Shown: piece after piece, positions 35,814 to 47,271 of the stretch
Layout of the letters: each line of letters begins with the position of its first letter
Numbering within the stretch: the first letter of the stretch is position 1
Assembly (NCBI GenBank): GCA_944990035.1
Contig: CALYLX010000036.1
Coordinates: 1 to 64,000, forward strand
Length of the DNA: 64,000 nucleotides
Origin: Clitopilus passeckerianus
Taxonomy: Eukaryota; Basidiomycota; Agaricomycetes; Agaricales; Entolomataceae
Direction of reading: 5' to 3'
The notes under the pieces: generated by a model
Told to the model about the DNA's origin: nothing
The model's database searches: none
The model's input: the letters and a program-made list of their open reading frames with translations, nothing else
Made by a program: the position numbers and the translations under genes

Positions 35814-37345
35814 ATGGCGTCGGTCATCGCAGTGCCAGTAGCAACGCCCGCCGTTCCCAGAGGCTATTCGCCACCGTCGACGTCGGCGTCCAAAATCACC
35901 GCACCGCACCCAACCGGCCATCGAACTCTGCTACCAGTTGGTGTTGCTCACCTCAACCACCTACGACTGGTGCTGCACCATAATCACAACTTCGAGTCCT
36001 TGGATGCATTCCTAGAGGCAGAAAATGAAGCCAAGAAGAAGCTTGCTGCTGGCGAGAACGGTATTGAAGATGATCTCGGCGTTGGAGATGAGGAGGAGCC
36101 AGAGGAATTGTTGGCCCAAGATCCCAAGGAGTGGAAGGTGCGATCTCTTTGAAAATTCTACAAAATGTCGATACTGAGAGGTCTTATCGCAGAAACAAGA
36201 CAATTATGCGGTTCTTGGTCTGTCCAAGTTCAGATACCTCGCAACACCAGACCAGATCAAGATCGCACGTAAGCCATGCACTAATCTTCTTTCACCCTTC
36301 AGCTTCACTCAAAAGTGCACTTATTACAGATCGCAAAAAGGTTCTCAAGCACCATCCCGACAAGAAAGCCTCAACCACCACCACTGAGCCGATATCCACA
36401 TATCTCGGAATCACCCAGTCAAACACCAACGATGATGCATTCTTCAAGTGTATCCAAAAAGCCCACGAGGTTCTCACCAACCCCGAGAAGAGGCGGCAAT
36501 ATGACTCTGTCGACCATGATCTTCTCGAGAGGGAGGAGAGGATTACTGGTATAACCGAGAAGGAGTTCAAGGTTAGATTCTGATATTCGTCTTTGCCTCT
36601 CAGAGCAGGCAGCTGATGTCATTTTTTTTCATGTAGGCAAAGAAGAAGGATTTCTTCAAAACCTTTACCCCCATCTTCAAACTCTACGAGCGATTCTCTC
36701 GTGTCCAACCTGTACCTGCACTCGGCACCCTCGACGCCTCCAAAGAAGACGTTGAAGGCTTCTACGATTTCTGGTACAACTTTGACAGTTGGAGAAGCTT
36801 CGAGTGGTTGGATAAGGAGGTTAACGAAGGCAGCGATAGGTACAATTTTTCTACATTTTGATTCCCGATTTCTAACCTAAGATTGAATTATATAGCCGTG
36901 ACGACAAGCGTTACACTGAGAAGAAAAACAAAACCGAACGTGCCCGCCGAAAGAAGGAAGACACTGCCAAAATTCGTGGTTTGGTTGATCTCGCGCTGAA
37001 GTAGGCATTCCTTTCCTCCCCTTGTATACCCGAATATCTAAACATACTACTTTTCACCAACTCAGCCTTGACCCTCGCATCAAGCGCATCAAAGAAGACG
37101 AGAAGAAAGCCCGTGAAGCCAAGAAGGCCGCTGCAGCCGCAGCCGCCGGCAAGCCAGTGCAAAAGTCGAAGGCACAGCTGGAAGAGGAGAAGAAGAAGGC
37201 TGAGGAAGAGGCCAAGGCTAAAGAGGCTGCTGATAAGGTTGCGAAGGAGGAGGCGAAGAAGGCTAAGGCTGCTGCTGCGACTGCGGCTAAGAAGGCTAGG
37301 AGAGCTGCTAGGGCTGCTGAGGAGGGTAATGGTGCTGCGGTTTAG
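35814..37345 (+). CDS. ZUO1: Zuotin, ribosome-associated J-protein
   Basis: Hsp40 of the ribosome-associated complex, partner of Ssz1, acting on nascent chains with Hsp70 Ssb. The N-terminal region is followed by NYAVLGLSKFRYLATPDQIK, RKKVLKHHPDKK (intact HPD), AFFKCIQKAHEVLTNPEKRR and the zuotin homology domain (KKKDFFKTFTPIFKLYERFS, FYDFWYNFDSWRSFEWLDKE). Then come RYTEKKNKTERARRKKED, LDPRIKRIKEDEKKAREAKK and a Lys/Glu/Ala-rich charged helix that normally contacts rRNA. Five introns, about 405 aa. The ORF ends within the Ala/Lys-rich stretch (GNGAAV) without a recognisable C-terminal four-helix bundle. That may be natural divergence or another small frame error. Confidence 0.92.
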
Positions 37346-37638
37346 GTGTAGGAGGTGTTGTTGGATGGGCGGTGGGAGTGTACATAATACCTACTTCTAT
37401 GGATTGTTAGATTAGTAGTCGCTTTGCATTTATGTTTACTATGATTTCGCATGTTGTCGCTTTTCAAACAAACACGAAGTTCAATATGCCTTACTTTTAC
37501 TCGCTCCAATCTCAACGTGATGTGAATAGTATGCATAAAAGGTGATTAATTGCCTCCTCCTCAGCACATCTGACGAGGGTGGTTTATGCTAGTCGAATGA
37601 TTAAGGTAATAACACTACTCATACAAACCCCTCTTCCT

Positions 37639-38438
37639 TTACTCCAGATCGTCGAGCTCAAAGGCACGAGCGAAGATTTCCATAAGATCGTCCTCGAGGT
37701 CACGCTTCTTCTTTCCACCACCGTGGAGATGACCAAGAGCAGCGGCGACAGCAGCATTGGAATGAGGACCAGAGCTGTATACGGAGTCAGAACCCTATGG
37801 GAATACTAGGGAAACGAGCAGCCTACGCCTTGGCGATGGCAGCGTTGACGGCAGGGTTCACGGGTGTCTGAGATTTGGTCTTGTCGTTCAGTTTGCCAGT
37901 GATATGGTCGGTCAAAGCAGAATGTGCTGCGTCCTTGATGACGTGGCCGACTACTTTTCCTGCAGCCTTGCCTGCTTGGTTGCTGCGAGTAAAGATCTCA
38001 AAGACCTCGTCTTCGACGTCACGCTTCTTCTTGCCACCAGGGTGGAACTGACCAAGGGCGGTGGCGACAGCACCGTTGGAGTGACCACCAATCCTGCAAA
38101 GTCAAGTTAGATTTCCAGTAGGAGAGTTATACGAGTCGAAGGACTTACATCTTCGAAACAGCAGCATTTACGGCAGGGTTTGCAGCCGTGTGCCCCTTAG
38201 CCTTGTCGTTGAGCTTGGCGGTGATATGGTCGGTCAGGGCAGAGTGAGCCGCATCTTTGACGACGTGACCAACAACCTTTCCGGCAGCTTTGCCTGCTTG
38301 GTTGCTGCGAGCAAGAATGGCGTAGAGTTCCTCGTCGAAGTCCCGAGCGACCATTCGGTCGGTTGGCGCGGCGAGAGCAGAGCCTCCAAAGGCGATGACA
38401 GCGACGGCGGCAGCGATCTGAGTCTTTCCAGCGACCAT
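37639..38438 (-). CDS. Secreted repeat precursor with KKKR sites (KEP-like)
   Basis: Three exons (38438-38149, 38093-37827, 37774-37639) give 230 aa. The signal peptide is MVAGKTQIAAAVAVIAFGG ending near ALA-AP. Residues 33-121 and 122-210 are two tandem repeats of exactly 89 aa, each ending GG-KKKR; a third, truncated unit (211-230) closes the protein. Shared segments include RSNQAGKAAGKVVGHV, KDAAHSALTDHIT, KLNDK, NPAVNAA, HSN-AVA-ALG and the unit start D-x-E/D-E/D-x-x-x-I-F/L-x-R. KKKR is a textbook Kex2 site, so the precursor is probably cut into two near-identical secreted peptides of about 85 aa (inference). Both introns (55 and 52 nt) sit at the same place in successive repeats. The peptide's function is unknown. 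TATA at 38581-38588. Confidence 0.85.
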
Positions 38439-38580
38439 TATGAATATGAAGTGTTTTGAGAGTGTAAGAGAAACGATAGAAGGAAAGTAGATTGAAGAAG
38501 GAGGAAGGCGAGAAGTGAAGAGTGTAAGAGAGTGTTTTGGGGTGAGACCAGCTGAAGAAACGACGAGGCATCCCGAGCTC

Positions 38581-38588
38581 TTTTTATA
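38581..38588 (-). promoter_or_regulatory. TATA box of KKKR repeat precursor
   Basis: TATAAAAA on the minus strand, 143 nt before the ATG at 38438. Confidence 0.5.
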
Positions 38589-40877
38589 GTTTTCACGAAG
38601 CAGAGTCCAGACTGGAGTTCAGTTTAGCCGCCGAGACCTGTGGCTTGTCAAGGTGGCCTTCAGCGGCACCAGGCAACGGTCCCCCACCAGCCCTTCCACC
38701 GATTCTGACATGACCTTGGGGGCTTACTCAACACGGTCTTGCTCGGAGGTCGGATGTAATACAATTGCTTCATGTTTTGATGGTCGTGGGCTGAGTCTGT
38801 ACGAAAAGGCTAAGTCGGAAGGGCTAAGTCGGAGTGACAGATCACTGGGATTGAACGCTTGTGGATCTGATTCCATGTCAATCCAACACATGGTCCGGAA
38901 AGTGTGACTTAAAGCCATGCATAGAACAATTAAAGCTCTCAGTTTTTGCGTATACGAGGCGGAATACGAGCTAGAAGGCCAGCGGCGTTCTTTGTGTTGG
39001 TGGTGATGGTTTGAACCTAAAGCTATGCACAAGACTGATTGGCGTTGGTCCAGTCAACAATTCTTAATCAACATCACTCGCTGATGGGGCCGATCTTCCA
39101 GATGAAACGACAAAAATAGGCCGTCCACGACAACGTCTTCGGTCGATCTTTGAGCCAAACAACATGTCTTTAGTGATATGGGGGAGGTACGCGTAGGTAC
39201 GCGACTCTGGCTTCTTTTACTTGTTTTGGCACTTCCGAACTCCTTCAATGACCATACGGTACACCGAAGGAGATCATTGGTCCCACCAAATGTCTGGCAG
39301 CTCAAATTTTACGAATGGCGAAGGTGAACTTGTACCTATCCACATGGTATGTCAGCTAGGGGAAGTTCTTCTCTATGAAAGCGAGCCTAATGAGACCATA
39401 TGCCGCCGGGCTCCGAGTTGGCGAGTTGGCAGATTATGGTCGCCCAACACTGGCTCATGCACTATAATAAGAATAAAGCTGATTTAGCACTTAAAGCTTG
39501 CACCGTTCTAGCCCGTGCTCCGCACTCATGACTGATATTTTTTGACGATTTTTCATTTCACTAGCCAAAATGTAGCGTTTTAGCTAGACGACAAATCCGC
39601 TTGCAAGGTCGTCGAGTCTGACATCTCCAAAATCTAGCCGTAAGCACCGTTAGCATGCTCTATCATTAGCTAAAGTTACTCTATGACCAAAACTCGAAGA
39701 AATCACATGGAAAGACGAGCACACAAGTATAACATCATTGAACGTCTTTCCATCGGTTTAACGAGGCTAGGAGAGATGAGACAAGTAGCTCCAAATTCTC
39801 CACCGTTTACGCCTGCGTGTTTGGCTCAAGGCGATATGGTCCTTTGATCTTGCTTTGATAAATCCAAGTGTGATTAAGCGGTGATAATCAACATGGTACA
39901 AGTCCCCATGAAAGGCCAAGTTCTTTGGGGGTCGTACGGACAGCGATTGTGATCCTATTCTCAAGTATCCGGCTGAAATTGGCAAGTGATTGGTATTGAA
40001 TTTGGAATTATCGAGGAGCGGATCAACGTCTTGTGGCATCAGCGACTTCCGTCGATCCTCCTTCGTTGTCGGAGCTTTGGCTGGGACCAAGAAAACCACT
40101 ATGTCGTACATGTATACTGATCGAGCAGTTATTAGCTACTAGAAAGGGTTAGTATAATGTGCTACCGTCACCGCTATATGAGCGGCCCAGTCGTCAGACG
40201 ACTGGGTATCAAGATATGACGTTGGGGCGACGGTCGTTTTTGGCCGCGGCAGCCCAAAGCAACCAACTGCATGTCTGAGGCTGAAAGTAAACCTGGCAAG
40301 AAAAAATCCTGGACTATGAACCACGAATACTTTGCAATTCATATATCACTGGCTACTCAAATGAACAAATTTGAAGGAGTGCGGAAGCGCTGAAGAGCTG
40401 AACGTCGTGGGCCCGTGGCGCATAACTGTATTCTGAACCGCTGAGCTGCCACTGAACCAAGTCTCCTGTGGACCCTGCTGTAGAGATGCAAGCTCGATCC
40501 TAAGGCTATAACATCTTGGCTTCCCCGCAGAACCAACTAAGGCTGCCCAAATGATGCTCATCTCGCCAGTGCTTGGCAATAATAGAAGCTGATTACCATC
40601 TGCTTTGCGCTCAAAATCCTCGATTACTCCTCTTCGCAATGTTCACACTCATAGGACTTCGTGATCGCCAAGATGTTTGGCCTTAAATTGGCCTCGCAAA
40701 CGATCACTTTTGCCTGAGACAAGCCATATATCGCATCGATGTGGTAATTTGTACGGATATCGTCGGCCCATGTGAGCTGATAGTCGTCTTCCTATTCGCA
40801 TGGGAGGTGGTCGCTCTTCCAGAGACCAATATACCTTCTTAGAGGTACCCTTTCCCCATTTCATGGCAATTGCTAGG
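38589..40877. other. Large intergenic region
   Basis: About 2.3 kb with no supported gene. ORFs up to 114 aa on both strands lack recognisable motifs or plausible splice partners. I see no transposon termini. Confidence 0.4.
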
Positions 40878-40885
40878 TATAAAAA
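40878..40885 (+). promoter_or_regulatory. TATA box of SH3-like secreted protein
   Basis: TATAAAAA, 86 nt before the ATG at 40964. Confidence 0.55.
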
Positions 40886-40963
40886 GCCTCTGGTTCAATC
40901 TCTGAGACTTCAAGCAGTTCCAACTTCCTTCCAACACACCCAGAACTCAGACTGAATTTGAAT

Positions 40964-41473
40964 ATGAAACTTGCTGCTATTCTCGCTCTTCCCTTCTTCA
41001 TCGCCTTCGTGGCCGCTGAGCCCATCCCCGAGCCTGCTATCGTAGAGCCGCGCCGTGAGGCTGCCCTACTTGCCGTCTCTGGCACGGTCAAAGCGTCTAT
41101 GTTGAACTGCAGGGCTTGCCCCAGGACGAACTGCAAAATCAAGAAGGTTTACAATAAGGGAAAGGCAGGTTTCTCGATCAATTTCGTTCAAGAGCCCCAT
41201 GTTAATTTCGCCCCCAGGTTCTATCTCTTCAATGCGCTGAATATCAGAACACTACCCCCGTCTATGGAAATCCGTAAGTCCGAGTCACAGCTTTCGAAGA
41301 GGGCGTAATGCTGACCGACTGATGCCAGGTGGTGGGACAAGACCTCTGATGGATGTTGGGTTTCCGAGTATTGGATTGATTTCAAGGGTAAGTTCAGCAC
41401 TCGAACTTCTCGACCGACATGGGAACATCGTGCCTAACCAATTTCAGGTGGCCCATTCCCTCCCAACTGTTAA
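40964..41473 (+). CDS. Small secreted SH3-like protein
   Basis: Signal peptide MKLAAILALPFFIAFVAAEP, then an SH3b-like core: VSGTVKASMLNCRACPRTNC followed by KIKKVYNKGK, and in later exons TTPVYGNP, WWDKTSDGCWVSEYWIDFKG and GGPFPPNC with the stop at 41473. The Cys residues could form disulfides. Three or more introns; the exact splice joint after KAGFSINFV is uncertain. Bacterial-type SH3 domains often bind peptidoglycan or cell-wall polymers, so an antibacterial or wall-binding role is conceivable, but nothing catalytic is present. Confidence 0.75.
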
Positions 41474-41901
41474 GTAAGTCGACATGCGAAGACGGTTGAG
41501 GAGAGATAGGGCAGAAAGTATATAAAAGAAAAGTTTCTCATATGCGTTTCTTTCTTCTCGCGGACGTACACAGTTGATTGGTATCTTTTTCCGACTCTAA
41601 TCTTTGAACAAATCCTCTAAACTTTTGGACTTTAGTGTACCCTTGGTTTGTTCTTGGTAGCTTGTGATTGACTTTGAATTGCCCGAATATATTGTATATT
41701 TTGCTTGTGATTCAAGGAAAGCATAGTCAGCGAATAGTGGCCAGAGAAATTGAACCCCACACAATTTGAAAAGAGTCGGGCTGACGGCCAAGGTATTCAA
41801 GTTAAACCGGCCCGAAAGTTTTGACATCAAACGCGTGACCGAAAATACGCGTCAATCACGCCACCGCGTGGCTCGTTTACTCGCCCCCAAACTCCTACAG
41901 T
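41474..41901. other. Intergenic region
   Basis: About 430 nt, AT-rich. No gene seen. Confidence 0.4.
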
Positions 41902-43334
41902 ATGCCTGTGCTTTCACCTTCAACCGAACCACCATCTAAGGACGCCTCAGATTCACTGTCTGTCAAACGAGCAGTCGACGCGCAAACTAAACCTGACTTG
42001 GAACCTGAGGCAGCTGCGAGCTATGAAGCAAAAGCTGAGGCACAATCCGTGGCGAAAGCTGTTGGCCACATAACAACTTCGACCAGCGAGAAAATCCCGA
42101 TTGTTTCGCTAGATGTCGACCGTCTCACTGATCTCATGGCTGCTAAGCTTGCTGCTAGTATGCTGGGTCATGTTCTCTTCCTAAAAAGCCAGATCCCTCT
42201 GTAAGTTCTTCACAGTTTTCGACCGAGCTTGCCGCCCTGATCCATAAACTCCCAACAGCCCAATCGTGCAGTTATCCAGGATGCAGAGTTCTAAAGCACG
42301 TTTATCTTCTCGAAGATAACCTCAATATATTGACATGTTTTCAGTCTAACCCCCGCGCTGCAAAATTACGTTCTGAACTGCTATCATCATACGATACGCT
42401 CGCGTCACACCTGAACACGACATTCACCGCACTTTCCACCGCTCTGGCCCGGTCTAAATCAAAGGACTTGATGTCTGGGACATCTACGGAAGCACAGGTA
42501 GAAACTGGACAGGCTTTCCTAGCGATCCTTGTCGGTTCAAGCCTCACCTCAGCCAAGTCAAAGGTCATTTATGCAGTTGACGGCCTGGAAGCCAAGGTCT
42601 GGGGTATGAGAGACGATGCTCCTCCGAAGCACGTAGGATTGAACGAGGAGGAGAAAGTAGAGGAATCTGACGAGGAAGAGGCTCGCGACAGCAGCGAGGA
42701 AGGAAATTCAGAGGAGGAGACAAATCTACCTGAAGAAAGCGAAGAAGAAGAATCCGATAGTAAACCTGAGGACGAAGACGATGAGACTGATTCTGAAGCT
42801 TATGCATCCTCAGAAGAAGCCACTTCGCCGCCTCCCTCGCGGTCGCCGTCTCTAGGCCCACCACCAATTACTTATGCAGAGGAGCAGAGGCGGCTTCAAA
42901 CTGCTGATCGGTTGTTCTCGCGGACGTTGGCTCTCGCGGACGCAGAAGGGAATGGAATGTCAGCTGATATGGGTATGTCGTTTCACATCTTTTCGTAAAC
43001 CTTAATAACAAATATATTTTATGTAGCTCCTACTCAGACGCATGTTGTCCTGCGTGCTCCCCGTCGGTTCTCGCATCCAGCATGGATTCCGCGACAGAAT
43101 ATTTCTGCATCACTCGAGACGGCACTGGATGAATTCTTGACTGAAACCGGTTTGCGTAAGCAGGAGTCCGGGGGTCAGGCGAGGAAAAGGAAGGGTCAAG
43201 CCCTTGTGGAAGGTGCCTGGGTGACCCCTCGGGATGGTTTGCGGATCCCTGATGCGACACCATGCTCTGACGAGTGGGATGAGATGATTTGGTGGAGCTG
43301 GGATGGGAAGCTGATTGGTTTCTCTGAATGGTGA
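41902..43334 (+). CDS. Hypothetical acidic protein
   Basis: Not recognised. It begins MPVLSPSTEPPSKDASDSLS and has a helical Ala-rich segment (DRLTDLMAAKLAASMLGHVL). After an intron region around 42200-42330 a helical part follows (AKLRSELLSSYDTLASHLNT, FTALSTALARSKSKDLMSG). Next is a long Glu/Asp/Ser tract (about 42640-42820) interrupted by a Pro/Ser stretch. The C-terminus is ordered and Trp-rich: RAPRRFSHPAWIPRQNIS, EGAWVTPRDGLRIP and MIWWSWDGKLIGFSEW, ending at 43334. No signal peptide or TM segment. The acidic tract and basic RKRKG motif would suit a nuclear or chromatin-associated protein, but that is only a guess. Confidence 0.7.
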
Positions 43335-43861
43335 ATGCTGTTTTGTTACGCAGTCTACCTCTATGACTTGGATTTTGCAATCGCATTCTTCGGCACGACT
43401 TGTATACTGTCTCTGAGATGTGGCGTCAACAACGCGTCAGACATGTCATTTCATTCGGATTGCGGATCAGGTAGTCTCTTTAAGCGTTCCACCGCCTCGG
43501 AGACAGCATGCCGTTCACTCTTAGCTTCGTTCGGAGGGTTCTTGGAAGCAGGAACTAGCAGCCGCAGGTTAGGGCCGACGAGCGGAACACAGTATGAATT
43601 CATGTATGATGTCAAGGGCACAAATAACAGGCGCTTCGAAATTTGCTTGCGGGTATAAGGCGTAAAACTTCGTTCACGTCCCCTTTCGGAAGTAACTTTG
43701 AATTGAAACCCTCAAGTTGAAGAGGGCTGCATAGGGTTCAAAGGTACGAAGGATGCACGAGGTTCGACCTAGGGCTTACATCAGACTCAATATAAAAACC
43801 TGATCCCTAACGACAACAACGACAGCCAGAGAGATCTTCACAAGACCTACTCAGAGCCTCC
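43335..43861. other. Intergenic region
   Basis: About 530 nt. A 107-aa ORF directly after the previous stop has no recognisable feature. TATAAAAA at 43791-43798 precedes the next ATG by 71 nt. Confidence 0.4.
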
Positions 43862-45150
43862 ATGACCTTTAACACTGGCGTTCCATTCCTCAGCGATCTC
43901 GTCCCACATCTTATAGATCAGATCTCTGATGATGACAAGCAGACATTGAAAGCATGCAGCTTGGTATCCAAGGAGTTCAGAAGATTCGCTCAGAGGCGCC
44001 TATTCCACACCATCGAATTAAACTTCGACCATAGACCTTGGGACGACTCAGCGAACAAACGGCTGCACGACGTACTTGTTTCCAACCCTCACCTTGGCGA
44101 ATGTACCCGTGTCGTTCGATGGAACCTTATTACCTACTTGGTAGAAAACCTGCCTCCCAATCTGGAGGACATGTTTCCGCTGGCACGCGAGATTGAAATC
44201 AAGACGATTTCATCTGGCTGGGCTCCCTCCTTTGGCTGGCATCACCTACCAGACACAGTTCGAATGGCGTTAGTTAAGACTCTGCTTGCATCAGACATGA
44301 CAAGCTGTAGTCTCGTCAACGTACCCAATTTTCCATACAGGACACTGCAGGAATGCAGCACCTTGACCGATATCCGGATAGCAGAAACGATACCCAACAA
44401 CATCGATTTTGAATCCTCCCCTCTCTATTCCTCCGTCCCAACATGCGAACCACTTCGAATAACGACGCTTCATCTTGGGGCGACGGACGGTTTCTCCTAC
44501 TTCCTTCGCTCATTGGTATTATCCCCGGTTCCGGCATACTGCACTTCCAGCCTTCAAAACCTCACCCTCCAACCTCGTAATCCTTGGAGCACGTCTGACG
44601 AGGAGACCCGTCAGCAAGCTGATCTAATCCAACAACTCTTGGAACTAAGCTCGAAGACTCTGCGGACACTCTCGATTATGACCCTTCGCCGTACGTTATT
44701 CTTTCATGCAGTGTGGTGCCTCTCACTTATTTCCAATTAGATGACCTCAATCTGTCCGAACTTACCGGTTTGCAACGTCTCAACGTCATAGGCGATTCTT
44801 CGATATTCTGGTCTGGCGAAGCATGGATGAAGTGGATACACACCATGCTCAAGACCATTCCGTCCAGTAGTAACCTCATTCATCTAGAAATCGAATGCGA
44901 TCCCTACAGCCCGACGGCACAGAACGTCGCAGGTCTGTTGACGACCAAGCAATGGCTGGCTATCGACAATGAGCTGGTTTCAAGTCCAAAGTTCAGCCGA
45001 TGCCAAATCCTTATTTCGCAAGCAGCTTTAAACGTCCGGTACCAGAACGACCTTTTCTCATCGGTACGTGTGGGCCATAAAGCCTCCAAGCTGGCATCGA
45101 CAGGTCGACTCCGCGTCAGAACTCAAGGAGGCCGTACGATTACGATATAG
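43862..45150 (+). CDS. F-box-like protein
   Basis: Two exons separated by an intron near 44690-44742. The N-terminus (FLSDLVPHLIDQISDDDKQT, LKACSLVSKEFRRFAQRRLF, HTIEL) follows the F-box-like pattern of Agaricomycetes: L-P-E-L helix, then a C-S-L-V-S-K helix, then a L-F-H/R strand. Downstream there are irregular leucine-rich segments (LRITTLHLGATDGFSYF, LQNLTLQPRNPW, LRTLSIMTLRR, LTGLQRLNVIGDSSIFW). Likely an SCF-type adaptor with unknown substrate. It belongs to a different subgroup from the genes at 14022 and 54102. No frame break. Confidence 0.75.
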
Positions 45151-45288
45151 AGCTACCAATTCAATCGTGCATGTAATTCAGAATACGCAGTCTTCCTTTG
45201 TATAAACCAAGTTGCCATTTATATCCTATTCAGCTTCGGCATTATGCGTTCCGGGTCAGCCTTTCTTTCAGCCACCCTTCGAAATATC

Positions 45289-45296
45289 TATATAAA
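45289..45296 (+). promoter_or_regulatory. TATA box of SGR-A
   Basis: TATATAAA, 123 nt before the ATG at 45412. The leader after it has CT-rich and ACACAC-containing sequence shared with SGR-B and SGR-C. Confidence 0.6.
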
Positions 45297-45411
45297 CCGC
45301 CCAGTTCAGAACGAAATCTTTCATCGGTTCACCGAACCCAGCCTATTACCACGAGCATCTAGCCACCACTCTACTACTTTAACTACGTCCTCACGCTCTT
45401 TACACACAAAC

Positions 45412-46412
45412 ATGCATTCTATTCAGAAAGTTCTCCCTATCCTCTTGCTCGTTGCGGGCTCGGGTTTAGCTGGACCAGTCATGTCACGCCGCGCTGCTGT
45501 ACATATGCTCGCCGTTATTATGATTGGGTGTACTAACCAAATTATGATCTTAGGATATTCTCACCCGAAACCATGATGAGTACTATAGGCCCAAGGAAGA
45601 TGTGTATAGGCATCATCATGGTATGTTGGCTTTGATAGTCGCTATTTAGCCTTAGTACTTACACCTTATGGATAGAGGACCATCGTAAACAAGGCGGACT
45701 TGGTAATGGAGGAGATGCTGGTGATGGAGGCTTTGGTGGCAATGGCGGAAACGGCGGGTACATCAAACTCGAGAAAGGCGAGCATTACTATGCAAGGCGA
45801 AATGAGCACGAAGAACATCAGGACGGCCTCGCCAATGGCGGATTAGGCGGACATGGAGGGGACGGCGGAAATGGTGGCTATGGAGGTAAGATCGACCGCC
45901 ACGGCGGATTCTACGGCGAAGGACATGGCGAGCACGACGAGGAACATCACCTCAAGGAGGGAAATGGCGGCCATGGCGGGTTCGGAGGCAACGGTGGTCA
46001 CGGTGGTAATGGCGGGGAAATTCACGAGGAATTCCGATATGGTGGCCACTATCGTCGAAGAGGATTGCAGGAGGAGCTCAACATTCCCCAGCTTCTCGGC
46101 GGCACAGAGACGGGCGGAACCGGTGACATACTAACTTTGGACGGACTCACTGGCGGCCAGAGCGGTAAGAAGGATCCAGAAACCGAAGTGTTTGAGAAGG
46201 CTCAGGAGGCTGCGGCGAGGAAGGCTGCGTTCGAGCTGATCGCCAAGGAGAACGAGCAGCAGCGGCAACAACCATCGCCTTCACCAGAAGCCGGTCAACA
46301 GCGTAGAGCATCCGAAGACGAAGATCTCGAGCTGAACAACCTCACGAGCGAGCTGACGGACGGCCCTCTATTCGAAGCTAATGAAGCCGACATCTTTGGA
46401 CTGCTAAACTAG
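45412..46412 (+). CDS. Secreted Gly-rich protein SGR-A
   Basis: Three exons (45412-45498, 45554-45620, 45676-46412), 296 aa. Signal peptide MHSIQKVLPILLLVAGSG with cleavage near GLA-GP, almost the same as in SGR-B, C and D. Two or three Gly-Gly-X blocks (GNGGDAGDGGFGGNGG, GGLGGHGGDGGNGGYGG, GGHGGFGGNGGHGGNGG) alternate with His/Glu/Tyr-rich linkers. Dibasic sites occur at MSRRAA, YYARRNE, GHYRRRGLQEE and QQRRASEDED. The C-terminal third is ordinary and acidic with a coiled-coil-like FEKAQEAAARKAAFELIAKE segment. Secreted, possibly Kex2-processed; function unknown. First of a tandem series. Confidence 0.82.
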
Positions 46413-47159
46413 TGGATTTGGACTCTTATTTAGACTTACGCAACTGTATTACTAGCGGATTTGGCTAATTAAACTACATGGAACATACTATAGATACGAT
46501 ATACGTCAATAATGAATGGTTGAAAGACTGGATTCGTTAAAGTCGCGAACGTAGTAACTAAGAGCTCGAGGGACAGCTACTTATCTTCTGAAGACATGCC
46601 TTCGTTTATCCAAGCGTAAGTTGCGTGCGTTAATACAATATAATATCCACCTCGCCATTCCAAAAATTTGAATATTGACCTTGATCGTTTTCAACGTTCC
46701 CCGCAATACCCAGCTTCCACTGCTTCCGAATTAGCGTCCATACCGATAAGATTAGATGCGCGATTATCTGATCTGATCCGGAGGTTTGATCCGACATGCA
46801 GAACTGTCGCACTGCCACAAAAATGCTAAGTGTCTCCGTCAAACCTCCATCTTCCACTCTACTTTCTAATGCCAAAGGCTCAGAGACCGGCTTAGGACTC
46901 TTGTCAAACCTTTTTAAAAGCATACATATGGCATAATAGATACCTGAAGTCGACGAAGATGATTCCAAAGTCGTCCAATCGAGGTTATCTCGGGCATAAT
47001 CCTTGGCAGTCAGCCTCGAAATGCCTTTTCCAGCAACTCGCAACATATCGAGTTCTTGGAAGTGCTCTAGGTTTCTTGGGCGTGCCAAATTTGGCAGAAA
47101 ATGTCTCAGAGCTATCTTTAGAACAGCGAGCCTCTTCGTCATCCCCCTATCCCAAAATC
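46413..47159. other. Intergenic region with a minus-strand ORF
   Basis: No strong gene. A 181-aa minus-strand ORF (46630-47175) has protein-like composition but no recognised domain, and its start would overlap the TATA box of SGR-B. I treat it as unproven. Confidence 0.35.
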
Positions 47160-47166
47160 TATAAAA
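47160..47166 (+). promoter_or_regulatory. TATA box of SGR-B
   Basis: TATAAAA, 112 nt before the ATG at 47272. Confidence 0.6.
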
Positions 47167-47271
47167 GCGGGCCAAAATCTGCCATATCCTTCATCCTTCC
47201 AGAGGACTCTCGAGCATTCGCACATCTTCAGCCTATACACTCTCTTAAAAACACACTCGTTTACTGCAAAT

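Noticed and set aside
38589..40877. Possible transposon in the 2.3-kb gap
   Set aside because: I found no terminal repeats, target-site duplication or transposase-like ORF.
43335..43658. 107-aa ORF after the acidic protein
   Set aside because: It starts right at the previous stop region without a promoter; composition is unremarkable.
46630..47175. 181-aa minus-strand ORF
   Set aside because: No recognised domain, and it overlaps the TATA box of SGR-B. Kept only as a note in the intergenic entry.
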